Shown in pieces: positions 42,399-50,262 of a DNA stretch of 53,173 nucleotides (positions within the stretch are counted from its first letter, which is position 1; each line of letters opens with the position of its first letter). The DNA lies in assembly GCA_902801325.1 (NCBI GenBank), contig CADCHQ010000022.1, positions 1-53,173 on the forward strand, in the 5' to 3' direction. The translations under genes and the position numbers were made by a program. Origin of the DNA: an uncultured Bacteroidales bacterium (lineage in GTDB: Bacteria > Bacteroidota > Bacteroidia > Bacteroidales > Bacteroidaceae). The notes below the pieces were generated by a model, which did not search any database, had not been told where the DNA came from, and was given only the letters and a program-made list of their open reading frames with translations.

Positions 42399-42784
42399 AG
42401 CGCATCCTCTTTGCTTTGTTCTTCCTGTGGCCTCTCGTGGCAATGGCACAGAATGGTCGGACGGAATCGAAGATTTCCTACATCGAGAGCACACCCTCGT
42501 GGTACATTGTCTACGACGAGAATGGCAAGCGTGTCCGTTCGTTTAGCACCAGTCAAGGGCGTCTTGTAGCCTATTCCTCGGAGTTCTACATCATTCAGGT
42601 TGGCAATTCGTGGTACTACACCTACAATCCTCAGGGCAAGCGTCTCTACTCCTTCAGTGTGGCCTCCACGGGTGAGATTCTCTCCTGTTCAGGCGACACT
42701 TTCACCAGTCGATGGGGTTCGTGGATCATCACTTGGCGCAAGGATGGCAAGCGACTGGGTTCGCGTTCCTCTTCATCGCGATAG
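42395..42784 (+). CDS. Secreted protein with three internal beta repeats
   Basis: A 129-residue protein: signal peptide MKRILFALFFLWPLVAMAQ, then three repeats of about 33 residues, each opening with SWY/SWI, a strand, D/PxGKR and ...SFS (PSWYIVYDENGKRVRSFS, NSWYYTYNPQGKRLYSFS, GSWIITWRKDGKRLGS). This is reminiscent of WG-type repeat or propeller blades. It ends in a Ser/Arg run. Function unknown. The start overlaps the small gene by 4 bases. Confidence 0.75.
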   Translation: MKRILFALFFLWPLVAMAQNGRTESKISYIESTPSWYIVYDENGKRVRSFSTSQGRLVAYSSEFYIIQVGNSWYYTYNPQGKRLYSFSVASTGEILSCSGDTFTSRWGSWIITWRKDGKRLGSRSSSSR

Positions 42785-42792
42785 GGAGACCA

Positions 42793-42880
42793 TTCTTGCT
42801 CCGCTCTGCTACGCAAGCGTCTCCAGTTGTCGCCGAGCGGACCATTGACCATTTTTTGCTCCGCTTTGCTACGCAAGCGA
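42793..42880 (+). repeat. Dispersed repeat TTGCTCC...GCTACGCAAGCG, two copies
   Basis: 42793-42824 and 42853-42880 match the copies at 7001-7034 and (inverted) 6608-6639. The sequence following the first copy, CCGAGCGGACC, also resembles that following 7034. Confidence 0.75.
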
Positions 42881-42908
42881 AGACCTTTGGTTCGGTCGGT
42901 TAACCATT

Positions 42909-42945
42909 GAAGCGCCTGCAGGCTTTGCCTGTGGGTGCTTTTTCT
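42909..42945 (+). terminator. Terminator after the secreted-protein gene
   Basis: AAGCGCCTGCAGGC-TTT-GCCTGTGGGTGCTT (imperfect stem) followed by TTTTC. Confidence 0.7.
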
Positions 42946-42952
42946 TTGCCTG

Positions 42953-43190
42953 TCGAACCCTTATTTTGAGTGCTTTGAACCCTATTTATTACCTATTTAA
43001 TCCCTTATTCAGGGTGTTTTGAACCCAATTTATTACATATTAATCCCTTATTCAAGGTGTTTTGAACCCTTATTCTTACTTTTTGAGCCCTTACTCGATG
43101 CCTCTCGAACCCTTATTCATCGTTCATCGAACCCTTATTCAATGCCTCTCGAACGCTTGTTCGACGTCATTCGAACCTTTACCCTAATTA
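42953..43190. repeat. Array of eleven GAACCCTTATTC-like units
   Basis: Units of the form (T)CGAACCCTTATTC or TTGAACCCxATTT recur every 20-25 bases. They are related to the 28241-28315 array. No coding frame is supported; 43191-43300 shows nothing more than AT-rich sequence. Confidence 0.8.
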
Positions 43191-43300
43191 TTCCTCATAA
43201 ATGACGGAGTAAAATGAAGCCGAAAGATGCTTCGCTTTGGACTTTTTCCTTGTTGAAATGTTAAATAAATGTTAAAAAAGTGTTAAAATCACAAAAACAC

Positions 43301-43371
43301 TTGCATGTTTAATTTACTTTGTACTACCTTTGCAGTGTCCTATCAAACTATTACACTAAAACAATAGGACA
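43301..43371 (+). promoter_or_regulatory. Promoter and inverted-repeat operator of the ABC exporter operon
   Basis: TTG (43301-43303), 21 bases, TACCTTTG (43325-43332). TGTCCTAT (43336-43343) and its exact complement ATAGGACA (43364-43371) bracket 20 bases directly after the start site, a position and form that suit the YtrA-like GntR repressor coded at 45126. Confidence 0.65.
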
Positions 43372-43434
43372 AATGAAAGTAAAAATTAGAGCGAAAATAA
43401 ATAGTTAAACATTAAAACATAAATTCGAAAAGCT

Positions 43435-44133
43435 ATGATTAATATTAAAGATGTAACATTCGGCTACAGTTCTTCGGCAAAGGTGCTGGAGGACTTCTCG
43501 CTTCAGTTTCAGGACGGAGGCGTGTATGGACTGCTTGGCAAGAACGGAACAGGAAAGAGCACACTGCTCTATCTCATCACGGGTTTGCTTCGTGCACAGA
43601 AAGGAAGTGTGGAGGTCGATGGCGTGGATGCTCGCGATCGTAATGCCGAGATACTCTCTGAAATCTTCATCGTGCCAGAGGAGTACGACCTGCCTGCCAT
43701 CAGCCTTACTAGTTATGTAAAAGCCATCAAGGCCTTCTATCCCCGTTTCAGTGACGAATTGCTGGAAAAGTGCCTGCGTGAGTTCGAGATGCCTACCGAG
43801 GTCAATCTGGGCAGTCTCTCTATGGGTCAGAAGAAGAAGGTGTACATCTGCATCGCTCTGGCCGCAAACACCAAGTATCTGTTGCTCGACGAACCCACCA
43901 ACGGACTCGACATCCTCTCGAAGAGCCTCTTCCGCAAGGTGGTGGTTGCAGGCATGAGCGAGGAAAAGACGCTCATCATCAGTACTCACCAAGTGCACGA
44001 TGTAGAGCTGTTGCTCGACCATGTGGTCATCATCGATCGCAATCGCGTCCTGCTCGACCAGAAGCTGGAGGAAGGCGACGATGCACCCATCGACATTGAG
44101 AAGTTGTTCATCGACACACTGACAAATGCCTGA
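43435..44133 (+). CDS. ABC transporter ATP-binding protein
   Basis: A 232-residue ATPase. Walker A GLLGKNGTGKSTLLYL (about 33-48), signature LSMGQKKKVYICIAL (about 125) and Walker B YLLLDEPTNGLDILS (about 147) are intact; the H-loop is in IISTHQVHD. It pairs with the membrane protein at 44206. Such YtrB-like pairs under a GntR regulator act in antibiotic or envelope-stress response in Firmicutes. The substrate is unknown. Confidence 0.92.
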   Translation: MINIKDVTFGYSSSAKVLEDFSLQFQDGGVYGLLGKNGTGKSTLLYLITGLLRAQKGSVEVDGVDARDRNAEILSEIFIVPEEYDLPAISLTSYVKAIKAFYPRFSDELLEKCLREFEMPTEVNLGSLSMGQKKKVYICIALAANTKYLLLDEPTNGLDILSKSLFRKVVVAGMSEEKTLIISTHQVHDVELLLDHVVIIDRNRVLLDQKLEEGDDAPIDIEKLFIDTLTNA

Positions 44134-44160
44134 CCACTGAGATAAAGAAAAACTCGCAGT

Positions 44161-44200
44161 TAGCCGTTAAACCTTTAAACGCTTAAACTTTTAAACTTTA
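44161..44200. repeat. TTTAAAC heptamer tract
   Basis: GTTAAAC, CTTTAAAC, GCTTAAAC, TTTTAAAC in tandem just before the ATG at 44206. Confidence 0.8.
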
Positions 44201-44205
44201 CAAAT

Positions 44206-45051
44206 ATGAACTTCAATAGATTTATGAATGTAGCGCGTTACAACTTTGCCATCAATCGCGCACAATATACGAAGCTGGCATTTAGCCTCTTCCTGGTTAT
44301 GTCCCTGCCTCTCTTGATATTCATCCTGAAGACCATCTGGGTGTTTGGTGTCACACACAATACCGAGTGGGCTCTGGCCAGCATGCCAGGTGCCTCGATG
44401 GGTAACTGGATGACGATGTGCTTCGTCTTTGCTTGGCCCATCCTTGCTGGATACACCTTCCACAACCTGCTGACCAAGCAGTCGCGCATCAAGGAACTAA
44501 CCCTTCCTGCCTCGAACGCAGAGAAGTTCCTCTTCCACGCACTGATGACCATCGGAGGTGCCTTCCTGGCCTATGTAGTCAGTTATTTCCTGATCGATAT
44601 CCTGCAGTACCTCTATGTAGGCATCGTCTTTGGTTTCTCTAATGCCGAATGGGTTTCCTATTCTCCTATCTTCTTTGACTCGGCAAATGCTACTTCGTCC
44701 ATATTCGGTGAGAATGTTTCGTTCTGGTTCACTGTGCTTGCCGACTTATACTTGATAGCCTTCGTTTCCACATTCGTGCTGGGCAATGCCGTCAAATACA
44801 AGCACAATGTGCTGTGGACCTATGCCTTCCACTGGATGCTCGGTTTCTTGAGCATGATGTGTATGGGCCTTATCATCCCTCTTCTCAAGGACATTGACTG
44901 GTCTTGGATTCAAGACTTCGATCCCGATAAGGCCGGTACTTGCATCAAGGTGGGTGCAACCCTGTTCCTCTCTCTCGTCACCGTCTTCTGCTGGTGGATG
45001 TCCTATCGCCTCTATTGCCGTGCTCAAATCACCACAAAGCGCAATAAGTAG
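44206..45051 (+). CDS. ABC-2 type membrane subunit
   Basis: A 281-residue protein with six hydrophobic segments (about 24-45, 72-92, 113-140, 165-195, 200-225, 245-270) and the charged loop TKQSRIKELTLPASNAEKFLFHA, typical of Bacteroidetes ABC-2-like permeases. It forms the membrane partner of the 43435 ATPase. The start follows the TTTAAAC tract by 5 bases. Confidence 0.85.
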   Translation: MNFNRFMNVARYNFAINRAQYTKLAFSLFLVMSLPLLIFILKTIWVFGVTHNTEWALASMPGASMGNWMTMCFVFAWPILAGYTFHNLLTKQSRIKELTLPASNAEKFLFHALMTIGGAFLAYVVSYFLIDILQYLYVGIVFGFSNAEWVSYSPIFFDSANATSSIFGENVSFWFTVLADLYLIAFVSTFVLGNAVKYKHNVLWTYAFHWMLGFLSMMCMGLIIPLLKDIDWSWIQDFDPDKAGTCIKVGATLFLSLVTVFCWWMSYRLYCRAQITTKRNK

Positions 45052-45055
45052 CCTC

Positions 45056-45121
45056 CTCCTACTCCCCAAAGGGAGATCCTGAGCGTATAATGAATTGTGA
45101 ATTATAAATTATGAATTGAAC
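45056..45121. repeat. REP-like remnant and TGAATTx heptamer tract
   Basis: CTACTCCCCAAAGGGAGATC (45056-45075ish) then GAATTGT, GAATTAT, AAATTAT, GAATTGA units up to the GntR gene. Confidence 0.65.
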
Positions 45122-45125
45122 TAAG

Positions 45126-45473
45126 ATGGATTTCAAGAATCAAAAAGCCATATATCTGCAGATTGCAGAACGCATCATGGACCAGATTCTCTCCGGTCAA
45201 TACCCTGAGGGAGGCAAGTTGCCCAGCGTTCGCGACTATGCTGCCGAGGTGGAGGTCAACGTCAACACCGTTGCCCGCAGCTTCGAGTGGTTGCAGAATC
45301 AGGATGTTGTAGTTACCCGGCGTGGTTTAGGGAATTTTGTGAATGAAGGTGCTCGTCAGATTGTCCTTGAACTCCGCAAGCGTGAGTTCTTCAACGAGCA
45401 AGTTCCAGAATTCTTCCGTACCATGAAGACTTTGGGTGTCACCCTGAATGAGATAGTATCATATAGTGTCTAA
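45126..45473 (+). CDS. GntR-family regulator, YtrA subfamily
   Basis: A 115-residue repressor with only the GntR winged helix and a short dimerisation tail: KAIYLQIAERIMDQILSGQYPEGGKLPSVRDYA, EVNVNTVARSFEWLQNQDVVVTRRGLGNFV. This size and plan are those of YtrA-type regulators, which usually lie next to the ABC genes they control. Here it follows the two ABC genes instead of leading them. It probably binds the inverted repeat at 43336-43371. It overlaps the upstream part of the next transcript unit only. Confidence 0.9.
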   Translation: MDFKNQKAIYLQIAERIMDQILSGQYPEGGKLPSVRDYAAEVEVNVNTVARSFEWLQNQDVVVTRRGLGNFVNEGARQIVLELRKREFFNEQVPEFFRTMKTLGVTLNEIVSYSV

Positions 45474-45498
45474 AATCAATATTAGAATAAATAAGATT

Positions 45499-45972
45499 AT
45501 GAAAACAAGTTTCTTTTCGTCAGTCGCTATGCTGGCAGTAGCTCTTCTCTTCGCAAGTTGCGATCCGAAACCTGTGATGACAGAGGTTCCCTATACCAAA
45601 CTGCAGAATTATTTCTTCCGCAACGATGCACAGATTCCGACGAATCCCAAGATTGATACCAAGGAACAATTCGACAGCCTCTTCGGCATGGCTCCGGTGA
45701 TGGGTGCGGACGGAAAGCCTACGCCCGTGGATTTCGAACGCCAGTTTGTAATCTCAGTCGTCCTGCCGGTTACGAACCAACAGACGGAGTTGTACGGCGA
45801 GCATTTGTATGCTTATAAGGACCTGCTCGGAAAGTCGAATCTCTATTTCTGGTACAGTGCGAATCGTGGCAGCGACACACTCTCCTACACGATGCAGCCC
45901 ATCCTGCTCATTGCCGTCGACCGCCAGCACGATGCCGAGTATATATCCCTCAAGGAGGTCGTCGATGAGTGA
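45499..45972 (+). CDS. Hypothetical lipoprotein
   Basis: A 157-residue protein with lipobox (MKTSFFSSVAMLAVALLFASC). The mature part (TEVPYTKLQNYFFRNDAQ, IDTKEQFDSLFG, RQFVISVVLPVTNQQTELYG, ILLIAVDRQHDAEYISLKEVVDE) looks like a small globular alpha/beta domain. I do not recognise the family. The ATG at 45499 is fixed by the signal sequence. It lies 25 bases after the GntR gene and 39 bases before the GIN-domain gene, so it may be part of the same envelope-stress operon. Confidence 0.8.
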   Translation: MKTSFFSSVAMLAVALLFASCDPKPVMTEVPYTKLQNYFFRNDAQIPTNPKIDTKEQFDSLFGMAPVMGADGKPTPVDFERQFVISVVLPVTNQQTELYGEHLYAYKDLLGKSNLYFWYSANRGSDTLSYTMQPILLIAVDRQHDAEYISLKEVVDE

Positions 45973-46011
45973 TAACCAAGTATTCATATAACAAATAAAA
46001 ACCATAACATC

Positions 46012-46764
46012 ATGAAAACTCGTAGTATTCTTTCCGCCCTTGTGCTGCTCGCAGCAGCATTCTCCTTCACCAGTTGCGATGATACAGTGAACAAACTGAC
46101 CTCTATGGTTATGGACAAATCGATCGTGTATGAACGCGAAGATACGGAGAAGTGGGGCGAAGTGATAGATCGCGACCTCGACCTTCCAACGTTCAGTGCA
46201 ATTGACGCCTCTGGAGCAGTGGCCATCGTCTTTGCCCAAGACAGCATCTGTTCCGTTCGTGCTCATGGTAATGAGAAATGCCTTGATGCCTACAGGTTTG
46301 AGGTAAGAAAGAACGAACTGGAAGTGAAACTTAAAAAGGGAGCTGACAGGATTAACAGGAACACTCCGGGCGTCATCCTTTATGTTACTGCACCCTCTCT
46401 GACTGATGTGGAGATTGCTGGCGGTGGTAAGATAGAGATGCAAGGCAATATAGAAATGCCTGGCAAGATGGATATAGAACTGGCCGGAGCAGGTATCCTT
46501 GACGTCGATACCCTCTCAGTCGAAGACCTTGATTTGACTGCAAACGGTGCCGTGAGATGCAATATTGCCAAACTGACGGCAAAGAACGACGTCGAAATCG
46601 AAGTCAATGGTGCAGGCGAATTCAATGCTAATCTCTTCTGCAATGAACTCAATGTGGAATTCAATGGTGCAGCAAGCGGTGTCATCAGCGGTGAGTGCAA
46701 CAACTACAACTGCGAAAACAACGGTGCCTGCAAGATTGATTTCTCTAACATGAAGACAAAATAG
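46012..46764 (+). CDS. Head-GIN domain (DUF2807) lipoprotein
   Basis: A 250-residue protein with lipobox (LLAAAFSFTSC). From residue about 60 on it is a repetitive beta-helix with the GIN-type motif FSAIDASGAVAIVFAQ, VTAPSLTDVEIAGGGKIEMQG, DIELAGAGILDVDTL, DVEIEVNGAGEFNANLF, VEFNGAASGVISGEC. These domains are found next to efflux or anti-sigma systems in Bacteroidetes. The gene ends 5 bases before the MacB-type ATPase, so it belongs to that operon. Confidence 0.9.
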   Translation: MKTRSILSALVLLAAAFSFTSCDDTVNKLTSMVMDKSIVYEREDTEKWGEVIDRDLDLPTFSAIDASGAVAIVFAQDSICSVRAHGNEKCLDAYRFEVRKNELEVKLKKGADRINRNTPGVILYVTAPSLTDVEIAGGGKIEMQGNIEMPGKMDIELAGAGILDVDTLSVEDLDLTANGAVRCNIAKLTAKNDVEIEVNGAGEFNANLFCNELNVEFNGAASGVISGECNNYNCENNGACKIDFSNMKTK

Positions 46765-46769
46765 TAACA

Positions 46770-47486
46770 ATGATTCATCTCACAAACATTCATAAGACGT
46801 ATCAGGGTGCTCAGCCACTGCATGTTCTGAAGGGCATTGACCTGCACATCGGAAAGGGTGAGTTCGTGGCCATCATGGGCGCATCAGGCTCTGGCAAGTC
46901 GACACTGCTGAACATACTGGGCATCCTGGACGATTATGACGAAGGTGAATATCGCTTGGATGGTACGCTCATCCGCAATCTCTCCGAGACGCGTGCTGCC
47001 GACTATCGCAATCGCATGATCGGCTTCATCTTCCAGAGCTTCAACCTGATTGGTTTCAAGGATGCTATGGAGAATGTGGCATTGCCGCTATTCTATCAGG
47101 GCGTAAGCCGCAGGAAGCGCAATCAGTTGGCTATGGAGTATCTGGAAAAGGTGGGTCTGCGTGAGTGGGCTCACCACCTTCCTAACGAGTTGTCGGGAGG
47201 TCAGAAACAACGTGTGGCCATTGCTCGTGCACTCATCACACAGCCTCGAATCATCCTTGCCGATGAACCCACGGGTGCTCTCGATAGTAAGACCTCTCTG
47301 GAGGTGATGCAACTGTTGAAGAAACTGCACGAACAGGGTATGACCATTATCGTGGTGACGCACGAGAGCGGAGTGGCCTATCAGGCAGAGAAGATTGTAC
47401 ACATCAAGGACGGACAGATAGAAAGCATCGAAGTGAACGACGGTTCTGCCCATACGCCTTTTGGAGTGGACGGAGTGATGAAGTGA
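46770..47486 (+). CDS. MacB/LolD-type ABC ATPase
   Basis: A 238-residue ATPase of the type VII (MacB) exporters. Walker A IMGASGSGKSTLLNILG (about 36-52), signature LSGGQKQRVAIARAL (about 145) and Walker B IILADEPTGALDSKTS are present, with VTHESGVAY as H-loop region. It powers the two FtsX-like permeases downstream. Together with the adaptor and TolC gene it makes a three-component efflux machine. Confidence 0.95.
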   Translation: MIHLTNIHKTYQGAQPLHVLKGIDLHIGKGEFVAIMGASGSGKSTLLNILGILDDYDEGEYRLDGTLIRNLSETRAADYRNRMIGFIFQSFNLIGFKDAMENVALPLFYQGVSRRKRNQLAMEYLEKVGLREWAHHLPNELSGGQKQRVAIARALITQPRIILADEPTGALDSKTSLEVMQLLKKLHEQGMTIIVVTHESGVAYQAEKIVHIKDGQIESIEVNDGSAHTPFGVDGVMK

Positions 47487-47494
47487 TGGAACAG

Positions 47495-47535
47495 CGAGAG
47501 AAAAGCCAAAACTTGTTTGGGCTTTTCCGAGTCGC
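47495..47535 (+). repeat. Diverged 77-bp-family core forming a hairpin
   Basis: GAAAAGCCAAAAC-TT-GTTTGGGCTTTTC (47500-47527) is a 13-bp stem with one mismatch, flanked by CGAGA and CCGAG as in the array at 271-582. It could act as an attenuator or RNA-stability hairpin between ATPase and permease genes. Confidence 0.65.
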
Positions 47536-47561
47536 GACAGAACTAGACCGAAGGTCAAGTA

Positions 47562-47602
47562 ATGAAATGAATTATGCATTGTGAACTGTGCATTGTGAAT
47601 TG
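47562..47602. repeat. TGCATTG/TGAATTx heptamer tract
   Basis: GAATTAT, GCATTGT, GAACTGT, GCATTGT, GAATTGA units directly before the permease ATG at 47608. Confidence 0.8.
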
Positions 47603-47607
47603 ATAGT

Positions 47608-48867
47608 ATGTTTGAACTTTTACACGAAATACAAGGAACGCTTAGGCGCAATCTGATGCGCACCATTGCTACGGGCTTTGCCGTAGTGAGTGGATTGTTC
47701 CTGCTCATCGTGCTGCAAGGGGCTGGAAATGGTGTCATCCATTCCTTCCAGTACAACATGGGAGGCTTTGCCTTCGATGCTGTTCATGTCTTTGGTGGAA
47801 GAACAACCAAACCTTGGGAAGGTATCAAAGAAGGACGCCTGATTCAGCTTGACGACCGCGACCTGGATATGAGCCGCCGGCACTTCCCTCATCAGATTAC
47901 CTCTGCCATACCTACTGTCAACTACGAAGGAGTGGTGGCCAGCTATGCGGGTCATCACATCAACAGTACCACTATGGTGGGTGTCTATCCCGAATATGCC
48001 GTCTCGCAGGCGGTGGAGATGCTGGAGGGTCGCTTCATCAACAACATCGATATGACCGAGAAACGCAAAGTGTGCGTGATGGGCAATAACAGTTGCAAGG
48101 ACCTCTTTAAGGAAGCGGGTTCTGCTATTGGCAAAGGTGTGGAATTGGGAGGCATATTGTACACCGTAGTTGGTGTCTACAAGACGAATGAGATGTTTAG
48201 TGGCAGTAATTTCTATGTTCCCTATACGACGTTGTGCACCATCTACAATAAGGGCCGTTTCATCGATGAACTGACCATGAACACGCACAACATCCCTACG
48301 GATTCGGCAATGCAACTGTTCATCAATGAATACATTCGTGCCACCAGTCACATCCATTCCTTCGATCCAACGGACGATCGTGCCTTGTGGATCTGGAACC
48401 AGGCTGGCGATAACATACAAATGCAACGTGCTATGAGCATCCTGAACAAGGCTTTCTGGATTCTGGGATTGCTGACGTTGCTGAGTGGCGTTGTCAGTGT
48501 GAGCAACATCATGCTCATCAGCGTCAAGGAACGCACACGCGAGTTCGGTATTCGTCGGGCCATAGGTGCACGCCCTTGGAACATCATTTCGATGGTGGTG
48601 CTGGAGAGTGTCGTCATAACTGCCATCTTTGGCTACATAGGCATGTTGCTGGGCATCTTCTTCTGTGAATGGATGGATGCTACTGTGGGCAATCAGGTCA
48701 TGGACATGGGCATCTTCCAAGCCAGGTATTTTGTTGACCCGACGGTTGACCTGCACACTTGTGTCCAAGCCACCATAGTGATTATTGTTGCTGGTGCGCT
48801 GGCAGGTTTCTTCCCTGCTCGCAAGGCCGTGAAAGTGAAAGCTATAGATGCTTTGAGAAGTGCATGA
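47608..48867 (+). CDS. MacB-type ABC permease (first)
   Basis: A 419-residue protein: N-terminal helix (NLMRTIATGFAVVSGLFLLIVLQGAGNG), periplasmic MacB_PCD domain (about 50-270), and a C-terminal FtsX domain with three transmembrane helices (ILGLLTLLSGVVSVSNIMLISVKERTREFGIRRAIGA, then two more). The KERTREFGIRRAIGA loop is the hallmark coupling motif. It probably pairs as a heterodimer with the next permease. The export substrate is unknown. Confidence 0.93.
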   Translation: MFELLHEIQGTLRRNLMRTIATGFAVVSGLFLLIVLQGAGNGVIHSFQYNMGGFAFDAVHVFGGRTTKPWEGIKEGRLIQLDDRDLDMSRRHFPHQITSAIPTVNYEGVVASYAGHHINSTTMVGVYPEYAVSQAVEMLEGRFINNIDMTEKRKVCVMGNNSCKDLFKEAGSAIGKGVELGGILYTVVGVYKTNEMFSGSNFYVPYTTLCTIYNKGRFIDELTMNTHNIPTDSAMQLFINEYIRATSHIHSFDPTDDRALWIWNQAGDNIQMQRAMSILNKAFWILGLLTLLSGVVSVSNIMLISVKERTREFGIRRAIGARPWNIISMVVLESVVITAIFGYIGMLLGIFFCEWMDATVGNQVMDMGIFQARYFVDPTVDLHTCVQATIVIIVAGALAGFFPARKAVKVKAIDALRSA

Positions 48868-48950
48868 TTCACAATTTGTTTGTGCTAAATGTAAGTCACA
48901 AATAAGCAAATAGCTCAATAAATAGTAAATAGTAAATCGTCAAATCGTAA

Positions 48951-50198
48951 ATGAAGTTAATCGACGCTGACTTGTGGGAGGAAATCTTCGACTCCCTTCG
49001 TAAGAATCGCACGCGTACGTTCCTGACGGCCTTCGGCATCTTCTGGGGTGTGTTCATGCTCATCCTCCTGATGGGTGGAGGCAGAGGACTTGAGACGATG
49101 TTAGGCGAGAACTTTGCTGGTGCTGCCTCTAATGCGGGATTCATGATATCCAATACCACAAGCGAACCCTATAAAGGCTTTCGCAGTGGCAGAGTCTGGC
49201 ATTTGGAATATGACGATGTGGCACGCATCCGTAACACTGTGCCAGAGATAAGCATCGTCACTCCTACCATTCGTCAGTGGGGCGCAAGGGCTTTGGCAAA
49301 CGACAAGTCTTGCGGTGTTTCCGTAATTGGTCAGTATGCTGATTATGCTAAGGTCGACAATCCCAAGATGAAGTATGGGCGTGCAGTCACGGATGCTGAT
49401 GGCATTCAGCTTAGAAAGGTGTGCGTGATAGGTAGTCGTGTGGCAGAAGAACTGTTTCCAGACACAGAGAACCCGTGTGGAGAGTTCCTTCGCATCGACA
49501 GCATTAACTATTGTGTCATAGGCGTTAGTGGAAAGGGCTCGGGAGGCATTAATATCGGAGGCAATCCCGAAACCACAGTCTATCTGCCCTACGAGACTAT
49601 GCGTCAGATGTATAACAGAGGCAATGAGGTGGACATTTTGGCACTGGTGGCAAAGGATGAGTATCCCATGTCTGAAGTACAGTACAAGGTAGAGTCTCTG
49701 CTGAAACGCGTCCACATGATTCATCCCGATGACACGCAAGCTATCGTGAAAGTGAACACAGAAGCCATCTTCAGCATGATCGACAGCCTGTTTGCAGGCG
49801 TTAGCATCTTGGTGTGGATGATTGGTCTGGGAACATTGCTTGCTGGTGCCATAGGTGTGAGCAACATCATGGTGGTAACAGTGAAGGAGCGCACAACCGA
49901 GATAGGAATCCGCCGTGCTATCGGTGCTACGCCGAAGGACATCCTGACAATGGTGATGAGTGAGAGCATAGTGCTAACGCTAATAGCGGGAATGAGTGGG
50001 ATAACTATGGCTGTCGGCATCCTGCAAGTGATGGAGAATGCCACTCATGCAGAGTATCCTTCGGCATTGTTCCAGATCTCATTCGGAGTGGCTGTAGGTG
50101 CATCGCTTCTGCTTACCGTATTGGGTATACTTGCCGGTTTGGCTCCTGCCATCCGTGCTATGAACATAAAACCAGTGGATGCAATGCGTGAAGAATAA
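48951..50198 (+). CDS. MacB-type ABC permease (second)
   Basis: A 415-residue paralogue of the preceding permease: N-terminal helix SLRKNRTRTFLTAFGIFWGVFMLILLMGGG, MacB_PCD domain, FtsX C-terminus with GVSNIMVVTVKERTTEIGIRRAIGATP. It follows a tract of AAATAGT/AAATCGT units. Two different permease genes with one ATPase suggest a heterodimeric exporter, as is common in Bacteroidetes. Confidence 0.93.
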   Translation: MKLIDADLWEEIFDSLRKNRTRTFLTAFGIFWGVFMLILLMGGGRGLETMLGENFAGAASNAGFMISNTTSEPYKGFRSGRVWHLEYDDVARIRNTVPEISIVTPTIRQWGARALANDKSCGVSVIGQYADYAKVDNPKMKYGRAVTDADGIQLRKVCVIGSRVAEELFPDTENPCGEFLRIDSINYCVIGVSGKGSGGINIGGNPETTVYLPYETMRQMYNRGNEVDILALVAKDEYPMSEVQYKVESLLKRVHMIHPDDTQAIVKVNTEAIFSMIDSLFAGVSILVWMIGLGTLLAGAIGVSNIMVVTVKERTTEIGIRRAIGATPKDILTMVMSESIVLTLIAGMSGITMAVGILQVMENATHAEYPSALFQISFGVAVGASLLLTVLGILAGLAPAIRAMNIKPVDAMREE

Positions 50199-50262
50199 TC
50201 CGATAATTCAGAGAATTCCGCATAATCCGAGTAACCGAAAAATCAGAATAATCAGAAATAAT

